Positions 1-6,357 of a DNA stretch of 12,500 nucleotides are shown one piece after another. The stretch is taken from NCBI GenBank assembly GCA_026770585.1, contig MU646758.1, forward strand, positions 27,403 to 39,902, written 5' to 3'. The notes beneath the pieces were generated by a model. The model did no database searches and had not been told where the DNA came from. It was given only the letters and a program-made list of their open reading frames with translations. The stretch's first letter is position 1, and each line of letters starts with the position of its first letter. The translations under genes were made by a program, and so were the position numbers. The stretch is from Baffinella frigidus (Eukaryota > Cryptophyceae > Cryptomonadales > Baffinellaceae).

Positions 1-36
<36 letters not shown>
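1..36. repeat. Poly-G homopolymer at window edge
   Basis: The window opens with 36 consecutive G residues and then switches abruptly to mixed sequence. A run this long at the very edge may be a sequencing or scaffold-end artefact. Real long G or C runs do occur inside the window (for example 1142-1153 and 11150-11159), so a genuine homopolymer is possible. Between 37 and 374 I see no gene, only unstructured sequence with a few short repeats of 'gctggctgatt' type near 37-115. Confidence 0.9.
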
Positions 37-374
37 CTGGCTGATTCTCATGTGCGTCAGCGGGGTGATTTTATAGATGTCAGCTGGCTGATTTTAGTGT
101 CAGCAGGCTGGTTTATATGTTGTTGATGAATGCTCCTCTTGCTTCTCGACTGAGCGCTGCGCACCGAGACAAAAGTCGAGAGTGGGACGTCTCAAAGCAA
201 AAGTGGAACCTCTGTTAACTTAAGAAGTAACAGTGGAAACCTACCGAGTCGCCTTGCAGCAGGGCAGTAGCCTTTTTTGGATCACTCTTTCTAAGCTGAA
301 AGAAACAAGAGAAGAAGAAACAGGAAGGGTGGAGGTCCTTATTCTGGCGTCAACCTCATTCCGGCATTCCGTAC

Positions 375-560
375 CACCCTACCGTATTGCATACCGGTAG
401 CACCCTACGGAATGCCGTAACTAGGTTGGCGCCGAAATTAGGCGGTCCACCCTTACCTGCTGGGACAGCAACTGGATCGACTGAGGGACATCACCCTACC
501 GTATTTCATACCGTAGCATGCATAATTAGGCTGGTGCCGGAATTAGGTGGTCCACTGTGC
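375..560. repeat. Imperfect tandem duplication, period about 117 bases
   Basis: The segment starting 'caccctaccgtatt' at 375 recurs at 492, and the later part 'aattaggcggtcca' near 437 recurs as 'aattaggtggtcca' near 541. The first copy contains the 3' end of a leftward exon-B copy and its GTAAG donor (452-457). In the second copy that region has diverged. On the gene model this lies in the leftward gene, downstream of its exon B. Confidence 0.7.
457..487 (-). pseudogene. Decayed copy of leftward exon B (3' end) with consensus donor
   Basis: Read on the minus strand this matches the 3' half of exon B (1074-1137): codons for S-V-D-P-V-A-V, then an extra C that breaks the frame, then CAG followed by GTAAG. 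It is the furthest-downstream copy of this exon in the leftward gene, and its GTAAG donor is closer to consensus than the GTACC of the intact exon. The 5' half is missing, so I treat it as a relic. It could instead serve as an alternative 5' splice site. Confidence 0.5.
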
Positions 561-576
561 GTCTCCGTTCTCACCA

Positions 577-717
577 GCCACTTAGCAGCCACCGGGGGCT
601 TCACGGATACAGTCCATCTAAACGATTTGTACTAGAATCTTATCCATTGCCCTGGAACCTAACCGGAACTCCGCCTTGCATTCAAGGTGAAAAGGAACTC
701 GACCGCTGCTAAGTGGC
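577..717. repeat. 13-base perfect inverted repeat, arms 577-589 and 705-717
   Basis: 'gccacttagcagc' at 577-589 is the exact reverse complement of 'gctgctaagtggc' at 705-717, with a 115-base spacer. The spacer shows no recognisable gene. A short perfect dyad like this could be a relic of a fold-back element or chance. Confidence 0.5.
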
Positions 718-734
718 ATGCTCAATGACACTTT

Positions 735-1122
735 TGTCAGCCGATGACAACTTTGTCTAGCAACAACGAATTGGTACCTGCTCGACAGCAACGGGGTCGA
801 CCGACGGGCGGTCCAGTTCGACTATCTTCTCCATTCTCGTCATCAAAATCGGGACGTGACTGTAGCTGACTGCCTTGTCGCTCTTCTTTTACCTTTTCGA
901 AGATTCGAAGGAGGTCGGCCGAGGCAGAACAAGGTCGTGACGATGTCAAGAAGTCAGCTGACTCCCGACCCGAGTGAGGCAGAACCAAGTGTAAGAACAT
1001 TGAACCCCACGAACACTCTCGCGTGGCTGTTGTCAGCCGATGACTATGTCGTCTAGCAACAACGAATTGGTACCTGCTGGACAGCGATGGGGTCGACTGA
1101 CGGGCGGTCCAGTTCCACTATC
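735..1122. repeat. 92-base direct repeat, copies 735-826 and 1031-1122
   Basis: Both copies begin 'tgtcagccgatgac' and run through 'caacaacgaattggtacct' to 'actatc'. They differ at about ten positions and are 296 bases apart. On the minus strand each copy contains the last 16 or so codons of exon B and the first roughly 40 bases of the following intron, so the duplicated unit spans an exon-intron boundary. The sequence between (827-1030) holds minus-strand 'gtaaaagaagagcg' (about 880-893), which reads V-K-E-E-R and resembles the V-K-E-A-R start of exon B. Confidence 0.85.
778..826 (-). pseudogene. Second copy of leftward exon B (3' part)
   Basis: Minus-strand codons read I-V-E-L-D-R-P-S-V-D-P-V-A-V-E-Q, ending in CAG followed by donor GTACC. 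Compared with exon B at 1074-1137 the protein differs only I to V and Q to E, and two further changes (GTG/GTC, TCA/TCG) are synonymous. The 5' part with its acceptor is replaced by unrelated sequence ('atggagaag' just upstream on the minus strand), so this copy either is broken or uses another acceptor. The conservative pattern suggests it was translated for some time after duplication. Confidence 0.5.
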
Positions 1123-1137
1123 CGCGCCTCCTTCACC
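1074..1137 (-). CDS. Leftward gene, exon B (VKEARIVELDRPSVDPIAVQ)
   Basis: Internal exon of 64 bases on the minus strand. Upstream is a C-rich tract (1142-1153 read in reverse) ending in TAG, and downstream is donor CAG|GTACC. It begins with one G and then 21 codons starting V-K-E-A-R-I-V-E-L-D and ending A-V-Q-Q. Exon A ends with two bases of a codon (AG), so AG+G gives Arg and the frame is kept: the coiled-coil tail EQQL-R runs into VKEARIVE. Function is unknown; the segment is charged and could extend the exon-A coil before the prolines. Partial copies lie at 457 and 778, and three truncated 5' halves lie in the 95-base array at 1200-1458, so the splice signals are multiplied around it. 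No transcript evidence; the exon is inferred from splice signals, phase and conservation among copies. Confidence 0.5.
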
Positions 1138-1458
1138 CTACCAGGGGGGGGGGTACACACGTTAGAGAGATTATTGATACAGGGGGATTATTGATACACA
1201 CGTTAGATTCCACTATCCGTGGCTCTTCGAACCTGCCAGGGGGGAGGGGGTGCACACGTTAAGAGAGATTATTGATGCGAGATTATTGATACACACGTTG
1301 GATTCCACTATCCGTGGCTTCTTCACCCTGCAAGGGGGGGGGGGTACACACGTTCGAGAGATTATTGATACAGAGGGGTGATTGATACACACGTTAGATT
1401 CCACTATCCGTGCCTCCTTTACCCTGTCAGGGGGGGGGATGCAGATACACAAGTTAGA
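1113..1458. repeat. Tandem array, four units of about 95 bases
   Basis: 'ttccactatccg' occurs at 1113, 1208, 1303 and 1399. Each is followed by a G-run of 9-12, then 'tacacacgtt', then 'gagattattgata'-type sequence; the last unit is truncated near 1458. On the minus strand every unit shows a poly-C tract ending in AG and then about 25 bases matching the 5' half of exon B (V-K-E-A-R-I-V-E). The unit is therefore an intron 3' end plus the start of exon B. Only the unit at 1113 joins a complete exon. The G-run length varies between units, as expected from slippage. Confidence 0.9.
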
Positions 1459-1512
1459 TTAGTGACACCCAGACACACAGGTATTTTGAGGAGTATCGAC
1501 CAAGCAAACTTT

Positions 1513-1557
1513 GATTTGAGATACTGCAGGACAAGTTGAGATAGTGTATCTCAAATC
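1513..1557. repeat. Hairpin with 12-base perfect arms
   Basis: 'gatttgagatac' at 1513-1524 is the exact reverse complement of 'gtatctcaaatc' at 1546-1557, with a 21-base loop. Flanking sequence is weakly complementary too. Between 1558 and 1730 I see no convincing gene. Short minus-strand frames with splice-like ends exist there, but they do not join exon A in frame. Confidence 0.75.
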
Positions 1558-1730
1558 TCACGTGTGTATCTGTGTATGAATCCTCCTGCTCCTCAACATC
1601 GCGTGAGTGCAGATCATTTGGGGCTGCAGACATCACGCGAGAGAGCATCATTCTCTGCATGTTTCACAGGAAGCACGCGTTTCTTCGCATCGCAACCAAC
1701 ATGCACGAGTCCTGCGAGGCGGGGGGCGGT

Positions 1731-1816
1731 TCGCCTTTTTCAGGTCCCTCGATTTGTACTGGAGTGAGGCGGAATCCGACTCCCTCTAGTGCAGATCTGG
1801 GACCCGAAAAAGGCGA
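1731..1816. repeat. Fold-back element, 86 bases
   Basis: Outer arms 'tcgcctttttcaggtccc' (1731-1748) and 'gggacccgaaaaaggcga' (1799-1816) pair with one mismatch. The inner stretch 1751-1797 also pairs ('gatttgtact' with 'agtgcagatc', 'ggagt' with 'actcc') and closes on 'ggaatccg'. The inner hairpin resembles those at 2125-2171 and 2680-2726, so it belongs to a small dispersed family. No coding sense is apparent. Confidence 0.8.
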
Positions 1817-1848
1817 TTTCTAGCTCTGTCTCAGTCGATTTGGTCTCA

Positions 1849-2329
1849 CTAATTTGGTGAGACCAGGCTCTTTCCCGCTCCAAGGTTGAAGGGTGTGTAC
1901 CACACACCAGCATGTCAACTTCAGAATAGTCAGCCAACCCGAGTGAGGCAGAGCAAGGATTTTATCCCCTGGGAGGGCTGGTGGATGGCCACCATGTTTA
2001 CCCTCATGAGGAGAAATTGTTGGATCAGAACCTCCCTGCTTCTGCAACCGAGGATTGGTTGTGCACCCATCGATTCAACCACCAGCTCTCTGATTGGGAG
2101 CAAATCGTCTTTTCCAATCCCCTTGATTTGCACTCGAGGTCGCCGGAATCCAGCGACCTGTGGTATAAATCAGAAGTCTCGACAAAGAGGATTTGCCCCC
2201 ACTCTGAGGGCTGGAGGAACGTCGCGTGGACAACGTATCGTCCATGTTTAAGTTGACATGCCGGCTGTGTCTTACTGAGTCGTCAAATTTGGAGCGGAAA
2301 CGAACCAACCTGGTCTCACCAAATTGGTG
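1849..2329. repeat. Nested fold-back of about 480 bases
   Basis: The left arm (1849-1922, 'aatttggtgagaccagg' to 'catgtcaactt') is roughly 70% complementary to the right arm (2250-2329, 'aagttgacatg' to 'ctggtctcaccaaatt'). Inside lies a second inverted repeat at 2100-2197 ('gcaaatcg' with 'gatttgc'), and inside that a third (2125-2171, 'gaggtcgc' with 'gcgacct'). The left arm also has a small hairpin 'ggtgtgtaccacacacc' near 1892. A half copy of this family lies at 10722-10832. The structure looks like a non-autonomous fold-back transposon; no transposase is visible. Confidence 0.65.
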
Positions 2330-2501
2330 GCTGCGTCTCCGCTTCCTTCTCGGCCAAACCGAGTGGTGGGCAGCGGTCAGATGTGATCCGAAAGGAAGCA
2401 GGGCCTTTCTGCAGGATAAGTTCCAGTGTCCGCCTATCGTGGGAGTTACACGAACCTAAAGGACCTGAAGGTGTGTCATCCCTAGCACCGTCGTGAGCCT
2501 G

Positions 2502-2651
2502 CCACCAACCCTCACGGCTTGGGCAAATCGACAATTTTCGATTCGGGATTTCACAGGGGTTGAAGTCGGAATCCGACTTCAACGGCTCCAATTCCTCTTG
2601 AAATCGGGAAATCGGAAATCGTCGATTTGCCCAAGCCGTGAGGGTTGGTGG
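2502..2651. mobile_element. MITE-like fold-back, family A, copy 1 (150 bases)
   Basis: The terminal inverted repeat is 31 bases and perfect: it starts 'ccaccaaccctcacgg', continues 'cttgggcaaatcgac', and is mirrored at the other end. The centre holds its own palindrome at 2560-2582 ('ttgaagtcgga' / 'tccgacttcaa'). The outer 16 bases of the repeat are shared exactly with the element at 4027-4196, while the inner arms differ. The element has no coding capacity. Flanks are 'cctg' and 'tgac', so no clear target duplication is visible. It lies in the presumed intron between exons A and B of the leftward gene. Confidence 0.85.
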
Positions 2652-2679
2652 TGACTTCGCCTCGATCCGTGCAGGTATG

Positions 2680-2726
2680 TAGATCTGGCAGCAACTCCGG
2701 GACAGACTCCCCCTGTACAAATCTGG
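2680..2726. repeat. Short hairpin related to those at 1751 and 2125
   Basis: 'tagatctgg' and 'gtacaaatct' ends with the core 'aactccgggacagactcc' form an imperfect inverted repeat. In reverse complement it aligns with 1751-1797 (gatttgtac ... cagatct). This is the third member of a short hairpin family within 1 kb. Confidence 0.5.
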
Positions 2727-2804
2727 GGTTTGCCAAACGATCGAAATGTTTCACTCGAGAGGGCTGGAAAGAGAACCTCGCATCAGAGTTTGGGCGTGTA
2801 GTTC

Positions 2805-2907
2805 AGCTTTCAGGGTTCACGGTCCAGGTTTCGGGATTCAGGGTCCAGGATTTAGGGTTTGGAGTTCAGGGTTTAGGGTCTAGGGTTTAGGGTTTAGAGT
2901 TTGGGAC
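2805..2907. repeat. Degenerate TTTAGGG-type tract beginning at the leftward exon-A donor
   Basis: The tract holds repeated 'ttcagggtt', 'ttcgggatt', 'gtttagggtctaggg' and 'tttagggtttagag'. It is an interstitial, degenerate form of the plant-type telomere heptamer. On the minus strand it begins within a few bases of the exon-A donor (GT at 2907-2906), so it forms the 5' end of that intron. Confidence 0.85.
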
Positions 2908-3029
2908 CTGAGCTGCTGCTCAGCCTCGGCGGCGCGGCGGCGCTCAGACTCGAGCAGCGCCGCGAGCTCCTCCGCCCGCTGCTTGCTCGCCTGCAGCTCC
3001 GCGAGCAGCGCGGTCTCCACGTCCGACAT
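2908..3029 (-). CDS. Leftward gene, exon A: N-terminal coiled-coil exon
   Basis: First coding exon of the leftward gene. ATG is at 3029 in good context (GGCAGCGATGT). It encodes 40 codons plus two bases: M-S-D-V-E-T-A-L-L, then LQASKQRAEELAALLESER and a basic, Ala/Glu-rich tail ending E-Q-Q-L. The regular spacing of Leu and Ala among charged residues is typical of a coiled coil, and GC-rich third positions fit real coding sequence. The exon ends CTCAG|GTCCC. If not spliced, the frame stops nine codons later inside the telomere-like tract (TAG at 2882-2880). The two leftover bases join exon B's first G to make Arg, in frame. The start is divergent to the gene at 3606, with 576 bases between the two ATGs. 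The protein family is not recognised; coiled-coil sequence alone is not diagnostic. Confidence 0.62.
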
Positions 3030-3605
3030 CGCTGCCTCCTCTAGTAGAGATCCTGGCGCGCTGCTCTCCTTTCCTTAGACCCGAAGGCGCCTCCCTACTT
3101 CCCACCACAGGGGACGCCCGCTCCTCCGAGCTTTCAGACGCGGTGGGCTCGCCTGGGCCTCTTAAGCGGTTACGCAGGAGGAGGAGAGAGGGGAAGATCC
3201 GAACTCGGGTGCCACGTCAGGCAATCCAACAACAAGTCGGAGTGATGAGCACAGGTTATGAGTCATAACCTGTGGTGAGTCCCAAGGTCCATAACCTGAG
3301 GTGGGCTGAACTGAAATCCGGATTTTCGGGATTTTCGGTGAGGGCGAAGGGCACGAGCGCGCCTTCACGGAGGGTTCTGAAGGCAGAGCTGCGACCGCTG
3401 AGGCGCCGTGGCGAGGCGCACCAGGGCCGCCGCACATAGATCCCTGCGTGAGCCCCGCCGAGAAGGTGTAAAGAGTCTAGGCTGGGCGCCAGAGAAAAGA
3501 ATCGGGCGTGCGAGAGGGGGCGCCAGCCACCGCTGGTGCGGTCGAGCGGCCTGGTTGCAAGGTCCTCGTCGCGCGCCTGGTTGACATCGCGCGCCGCCGC
3601 ATAGG
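3030..3605. promoter_or_regulatory. Divergent intergenic region, likely bidirectional promoter and 5' UTRs
   Basis: This 576-base GC-rich interval separates the start codons of the leftward (3029) and rightward (3606) genes, so it should hold both promoters and leaders. I see no clear TATA box. Visible structure is a perfect hairpin at 3250-3274, a second 'ccataacctga' near 3290 echoing its arm, and a repeated 'ggattttcggg' near 3318. Long antisense frames cover part of it but look like GC-rich read-through. The promoter role is inferred from gene orientation only. Confidence 0.4.
3250..3274. promoter_or_regulatory. Perfect 11-base hairpin in the divergent region
   Basis: 'cacaggttatg' (3250-3260) and 'cataacctgtg' (3264-3274) are exact reverse complements with the three-base loop 'agt'. 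A third, direct half-site 'cataacctgagg' follows near 3291. A dyad near the middle of a divergent promoter could bind a dimeric regulator or form a structure in a leader RNA. No known factor site is recognised. Confidence 0.45.
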
Positions 3606-3788
3606 ATGAGCGAGTTGCGGTACCGCGGGGAGTACGGGCATGTGCGGGGCGTAGACGACGCCTCCCGCTATGGGCAGGCAGGGCCCTCCACGCGCGACAC
3701 CTCAAGCCAGCAGGCCAACACCATCTCGTGGCAGGTGCTCCCCACCACGAAGCATCGCCTCAACGTCGTTGAGAACACCACCGCATGC
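3606..3788 (+). CDS. Rightward gene, exon 1 (N-terminus, 61 codons)
   Basis: ATG at 3606 has A at -3, and an in-frame TGA at 3582 supports this as the first usable start. The exon encodes M-S-E-L-R-Y-R-G-E-Y, a polar Ser/Thr/Gln stretch, then NTISWQVLPTTKHRLNVVEN and T-T-A-C. It is soluble-looking, with no signal peptide. It ends GCATGC|GTACGT, a good donor, at a codon boundary. A short intron (3789-3891, 103 bases) leads to exon 2, also starting on a codon boundary. Without splicing the frame runs on to a stop at 3870-3872, giving an 88-residue alternative. Family not recognised. I prefer the spliced form because exon 2 and three further exons then join in frame. Confidence 0.58.
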
Positions 3789-3891
3789 GTACGTGGTGTA
3801 CCCCGCGATGCTGATCACCCACGATCCGCCTGCGTGCCAGCCCCGCACACCCTGCGCGTACAAAAGCAGTAAGCATCAACGCTAATCGCAG

Positions 3892-4022
3892 ATGCGCCCC
3901 GTGACAACGATCATCTGCACGCGCGTCCTCTGCGCGATGTGGTGGTACCTCTCGATCGCGATCGCCGTCCTCCCCCCCGCGCTCGTCCTCCTTCTAGGCA
4001 AGCGCGGCGCCGACGTCGCCAG
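3892..4022 (+). CDS. Rightward gene, exon 2: membrane-spanning exon
   Basis: The exon follows acceptor TCGCAG at 3891 and encodes 43 codons plus two bases: MRPVTTIICTRVLCAM, then the hydrophobic segment WWYLSIAIAVLPPALVLLLG, then a positively charged K-R-G-A-D-V-A. This is a clear transmembrane helix with a basic flank. The exon ends GCCAG|GTTCCC in phase 2. The leftover AG pairs with the C that starts exon 3 (giving Ser). A family-A MITE begins only four bases into the next intron (4027). The exon opens with ATG, so it could also start an alternative protein. A 'gctaat' branch-like motif at 3881 is probably too close to the acceptor to be the real branch site. Function unknown. Confidence 0.58.
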
Positions 4023-4026
4023 GTTC

Positions 4027-4196
4027 CCACCAACCCTCACGGAAAGACCAAATCGTCGATTCTCAGACCTCATATTTACCTTGCCAGCCAGGCGAATTCG
4101 CCTGGCTGTGTTAACTTCGCCCTAATCTTGGTGCACAATCGACTTTTGGGGAAAGGTCGAAATCAATCGATTTGGTCCTTCCGTGAGGGTTGGTGG
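4027..4196. mobile_element. MITE-like fold-back, family A, copy 2 (170 bases), next to the exon-2 donor
   Basis: The ends 'ccaccaaccctcacgg' and 'ccgtgagggttggtgg' are exactly those of the element at 2502-2651. Further in, 'gaccaaatcg' pairs with 'cgatttggtc'. The centre is a perfect 22-base palindrome at 4086-4107 ('agccaggcgaa' / 'ttcgcctggct'), unrelated in sequence to the central palindrome of copy 1. It lies four bases downstream of the exon-2 GT, so it forms the 5' end of intron 2. No coding capacity. Confidence 0.85.
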
Positions 4197-4421
4197 TCCC
4201 GTTCCGTTCCTAGTCCTCACACGCGCACCATGTTGTGAGCAGCACCCCGCTTGGTACGCACCACCACCTCTCTCTCTCAGAGACACATCCCACCGATTTT
4301 AGTCACAAATCCCACCGATTTTAGTCAACAGTCGTGGGGCACCCCCTCCCGAGCTTTTAATTTTTATCCTCACCTGGAAACGAGAACAGCTATGATCTCA
4401 CGGACGCCCCCCCCCCCACAG

Positions 4422-4454
4422 CAACGCCTCCCTCATCTCCACACAGGGCTGGAG
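4422..4454 (+). pseudogene. Exon-3 copy 3a, truncated
   Basis: A C-rich tract ending CACAG (4408-4421) is followed by C and then codons N-A-S-L-I, matching intact exon 3. From there the sequence turns to 'ccacacagggctggagg' and runs into a G tract without the Y-S-T-P part or a GT donor. The upstream sequence 'gctatgatctcacggacgcc' recurs before copies 3b and 3c, so the duplicated unit includes intron sequence. Upstream, 4197-4390 shows only a short direct repeat ('atcccaccgattttagtca', near 4287 and 4309). Confidence 0.55.
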
Positions 4455-4857
4455 GGGGGGGGTATTCAAAAGTCATTCTTGACGGGAAAACTTTCTCAAA
4501 AGTCATTTTTTAGCACAAAAACGGCTCCAAGAACGAGCAAACGGCTCCAAGAACGAGCATGGAATACCCCACCCAAGGGCCTGGAGTGGTACTCTCCGAG
4601 TCCCAGCCCGCTGTTTTCTGTACAGTTACTCTGTGATCGATTTCCCCCCCCGTTATTTCCGATTTATTAGACAGGATTGTCGGTGTCAGCCCGTGCCATC
4701 CCCAAGCAAGGACTGGGGTTGTCATGCTCCCGGTTGAGCAGAGGACTCCACCCGCTGTGGTTCAGGAACCAACGCCCCCCCCCCACGGAGGCTAGGTTTC
4801 ACCAGGTCCTGGAATCGAGCAGAGAGCTGTGATCTAACCAACGCCCCCAACCATCAG

Positions 4858-4885
4858 CAACGCCTCCCCCATCTTCTCTCGGAGC
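4858..4885 (+). pseudogene. Exon-3 copy 3b, truncated
   Basis: The acceptor-like 'ccaaccatcag' is followed by C, AAC, GCC, TCC (N-A-S) and then diverged P-I-F-S codons. The rest of exon 3 is lost. The upstream 'gctgtgatctaaccaacgccc' matches 'gctgtgatctaacgaacgcct' before copy 3c, showing a 250-300 base duplication unit. The interval 4455-4826 holds no gene; it contains a repeated 'acggctccaagaacgagca' pair near 4520-4560. Confidence 0.5.
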
Positions 4886-4917
4886 GAGGCACCCATGTAG
4901 TGCCTGGCCGAAGTGTC

Positions 4918-5069
4918 CTTATCTCAGAAAACGAGTTCTAAAACTCGTTTTCTTAAGTCAATTCCCCTGCAAATTCGTCAACTTATTCTTTACTCTCCGC
5001 ACAAGTTGACAAATTTGTAGAGGAATTGACTTAAGAAAACGAGTTTTAGAGCTCGTTTTCTGAGATAAG
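4918..5069. mobile_element. Fold-back element with doubly nested arms (152 bases)
   Basis: The ends 'cttatctcag' and 'ctgagataag' pair exactly. The arms continue through 'ttcttaagtcaattcc' / 'ggaattgacttaagaa' and 'gtcaactt' / 'aagttgac'. Each arm contains its own hairpin, 'aaaacgagtt..aaactcgtttt'. TA sits at both ends, so a TA target duplication is possible but cannot be told apart from the repeat itself. It separates exon-3 copies 3b and 3c and has no coding capacity. Confidence 0.8.
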
Positions 5070-5116
5070 TTCTCTACAGTAACGCTGTGATCTAACGAAC
5101 GCCTCCCCCCACACAG

Positions 5117-5162
5117 CAACGCCTCGCTCATCTACTCGACCCCCGGTGCCGCTGGAGGAGAG
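5117..5162 (+). CDS. Rightward gene, exon 3 (intact copy 3c, NASLIYSTPGAAGGE)
   Basis: A 46-base exon lies after the C-rich acceptor 'ctccccccacacag'. It starts with C, completing exon 2's AG to Ser, followed by 15 codons N-A-S-L-I-Y-S-T-P-G-A-A-G-G-E, ending at a codon boundary at GAG|GTGCTC. N-A-S is a potential N-glycosylation site, consistent with a loop outside the cytoplasm, but that is speculative. It is the only one of six copies that is uninterrupted and full length. Its donor GTGCTC is weaker than the GTAGGT of broken copy 3e. Exon 4 starts in phase 0, so the join is in frame. The small size makes chance resemblance possible; the six copies and the phase fit support it. Confidence 0.48.
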
Positions 5163-5373
5163 GTGCTCCCCGCGTGCCCGCGTTACGGCTAGGGCCGCTG
5201 TCGAGCCAACTCGGCACATATAAGACAGTCAGGACCGGAATCCCGGTCCTGGCTTTTCATTTTAAAAGTCCATTTCCTTCAGGATTCAGGTTAAAGTTTT
5301 TAAAATCGTGTCCCGTCCTCGCTCGGTAGCGGTTGTGGAAATTGGTTGGACAATCCTGGGATTTCATCCGGAC

Positions 5374-5513
5374 GAGTGTTCATAATGAATACGATTTCGG
5401 GGATCTCCGGTTCGATTTTGGTGTATCTTGAGGCTCTAAATGAAGTCTAGGTAGACGACTGTCTTATTTATACCCCTTAAGATACAACAAAATCGTATTC
5501 GTTATGAGTACTC
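5374..5513. mobile_element. Imperfect fold-back element (about 140 bases)
   Basis: The left arm 'gagtgttcataatgaat' (5374) pairs with 'attcgttatgagtactc' (ending 5513). Inner 'gatttt..gtatcttgagg' pairs with 'ccttaagatac..aaaatc'. The left arm has about 20 extra bases that duplicate the 'cgattt' region, so the arms are unequal. The preceding 5163-5373 shows no gene; it contains 'aggaccggaatcccggtcct', a small palindrome near 5231-5250. Confidence 0.7.
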
Positions 5514-5604
5514 GGCGGGATTAGATTGGGGTATTCCCCGCGTCCCCCGCACACGCCACTCCCAGATCTCACATGGAAACACTTAAAAATTATAAACCGG
5601 ATTT

Positions 5605-5675
5605 CAATCAAAATTACTACACGTTTGCTTTAATATGACTAGTAAAACTCGTTGCGTGTAGTAAATTTCATTGCC
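5605..5675. repeat. AT-rich hairpin
   Basis: 'ttactacacg' at 5614-5623 pairs exactly with 'cgtgtagtaa' at 5655-5664. Flanks 'caatcaaaa' and 'tttcattg' pair loosely. This is a small AT-rich island in otherwise GC-rich sequence. From 5676 to 5760 nothing else is seen. Confidence 0.6.
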
Positions 5676-5763
5676 GAAAAGTTTTAAATTAAAACCGTTT
5701 TCCTATGAGATCTGTGGGGCGCAGACGCTAGAGCGGGTTTCATATCTGTTGGCCACGACCCAG

Positions 5764-5949
5764 CAACGCCTCCCGTATCCGCCCTGGAGGGAACTCCGAA
5801 GCAAATCGGACCTTCTCTTGGGCAGCTTTTCAAGGGGATATACTGGAATTAGAGTACATCCCCTTGAAAATTTGCCCAAGAAAAGGTGCAATTTGCCTCA
5901 GAGTTCCCTCCAGGGCGGCTACTCGACCCCCGCCGCTGCTGCTGGCGAG
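5764..5949 (+). pseudogene. Exon-3 copy 3d, split by a fold-back element
   Basis: After 'cacgacccag' the sequence reads C, N-A-S-R-I (5764-5779), is interrupted by a 140-base fold-back (5780-5919), and resumes Y-S-T-P-A-A-A-A-G-E (5920-5949) at GAG|GTATTT. The two pieces total 46 bases, exactly the length of intact exon 3, so the insertion is clean. Differences from 3c are L to R and two G to A, plus synonymous changes. The insertion has no GT-AG ends, so it is unlikely to be spliced out as an intron. Confidence 0.6.
5780..5919. mobile_element. Fold-back element inserted inside exon-3 copy 3d (140 bases)
   Basis: The arms are about 65 bases with scattered mismatches. Outer 'cgccctggagggaactc' (5780) pairs with 'gagttccctccagggcg' (ending about 5918); inner 'cttgggca' pairs with 'tgcccaag' and 'cttttcaagggga' with 'tccccttgaaaa'. 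The loop is only about 10 bases. It could form a long hairpin RNA if transcribed. A possible one-base C target repeat (5779/5919) is all that is visible. No coding capacity. Confidence 0.85.
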
Positions 5950-6242
5950 GTATTTGGGGCTAGCGTCGGGGTTTATGATTAAGGTTTGTGATTAAGGTTT
6001 GTGATTAAGGTTTAGGGTCAGGTTTTTAGGTCTAGGGTTTTGGGTTTGGTGGTTAGGACTCAGGGTTGGGGGGGGTAGGGTTGCTGCAACCCGGGTTTAG
6101 GTCTAGGGTTTGGGGTTTGGTGGTCAGGATTCAGGGTGTGGGGGGTAGGGTCAAGGGTTTGGTGTTTAGGGTTAAGGGTTTAGTGTTTAGTGTGAAGGGT
6201 TTAGTGTGTTAAGGGTTTAGGGTTTAGTGTTTAGGGCCAAGG
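5950..6242. repeat. Degenerate TTTAGGG-type tract after exon-copy 3d donor
   Basis: Starting at the GT of copy 3d, this tract runs 'gtttatgattaaggtttgtg', 'gtttagggtcagg', 'gggtttagtgtttag' and similar to about 6240. A segment of about 70 bases recurs within it ('gtctagggttt..ggtttggtgg' near 6030 and 6102). It is telomere-like but strongly degenerate and interstitial. Confidence 0.85.
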
Positions 6243-6350
6243 CAACCCGCGCCACCTCCTCTCAGAAAAGAATATATTAAGAGGATTAAGAGGAAACTAA
6301 GGAAGATAAGGAAGATAAGAAAGACACTATATCGTTCAAGATGATTAAGA
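6243..6350. repeat. Purine-rich segment with short direct repeats
   Basis: 'gattaagagg', 'gaagataag' and 'aagataagaaaga' repeat several times. It appears inserted between 'gcaacccgcgccacctc' (6242-6258) and the body of exon-3 copy 3e, because copy 3f has 'gcaacccgcgccacctccgaggcctccctc' (near 6645) without it. No gene seen. Confidence 0.55.
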
Positions 6351-6357
6351 GGCCGCG

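Noticed and set aside
1572-1660. Possible extra leftward exons (minus-strand 'gaaacatgcag' acceptor and ACAC|GTGAG donor)
   Set aside because: Joining to exon A gives an immediate in-frame stop, and no repeated copy supports it.
2316-2720. 134-residue minus-strand ORF
   Set aside because: It crosses the whole family-A MITE and a hairpin; no conserved motif, and part is plainly inverted-repeat sequence.
3256-3705. 149-residue minus-strand ORF across the divergent region
   Set aside because: Arg/Ala/Ser-rich antisense read-through of GC-rich DNA, overlapping plus-strand exon 1; no splice or family support.
5780-5919. Introner-type element (insertion that splices itself out)
   Set aside because: No GT at the left or AG at the right boundary of the insertions in 3d or 4c.
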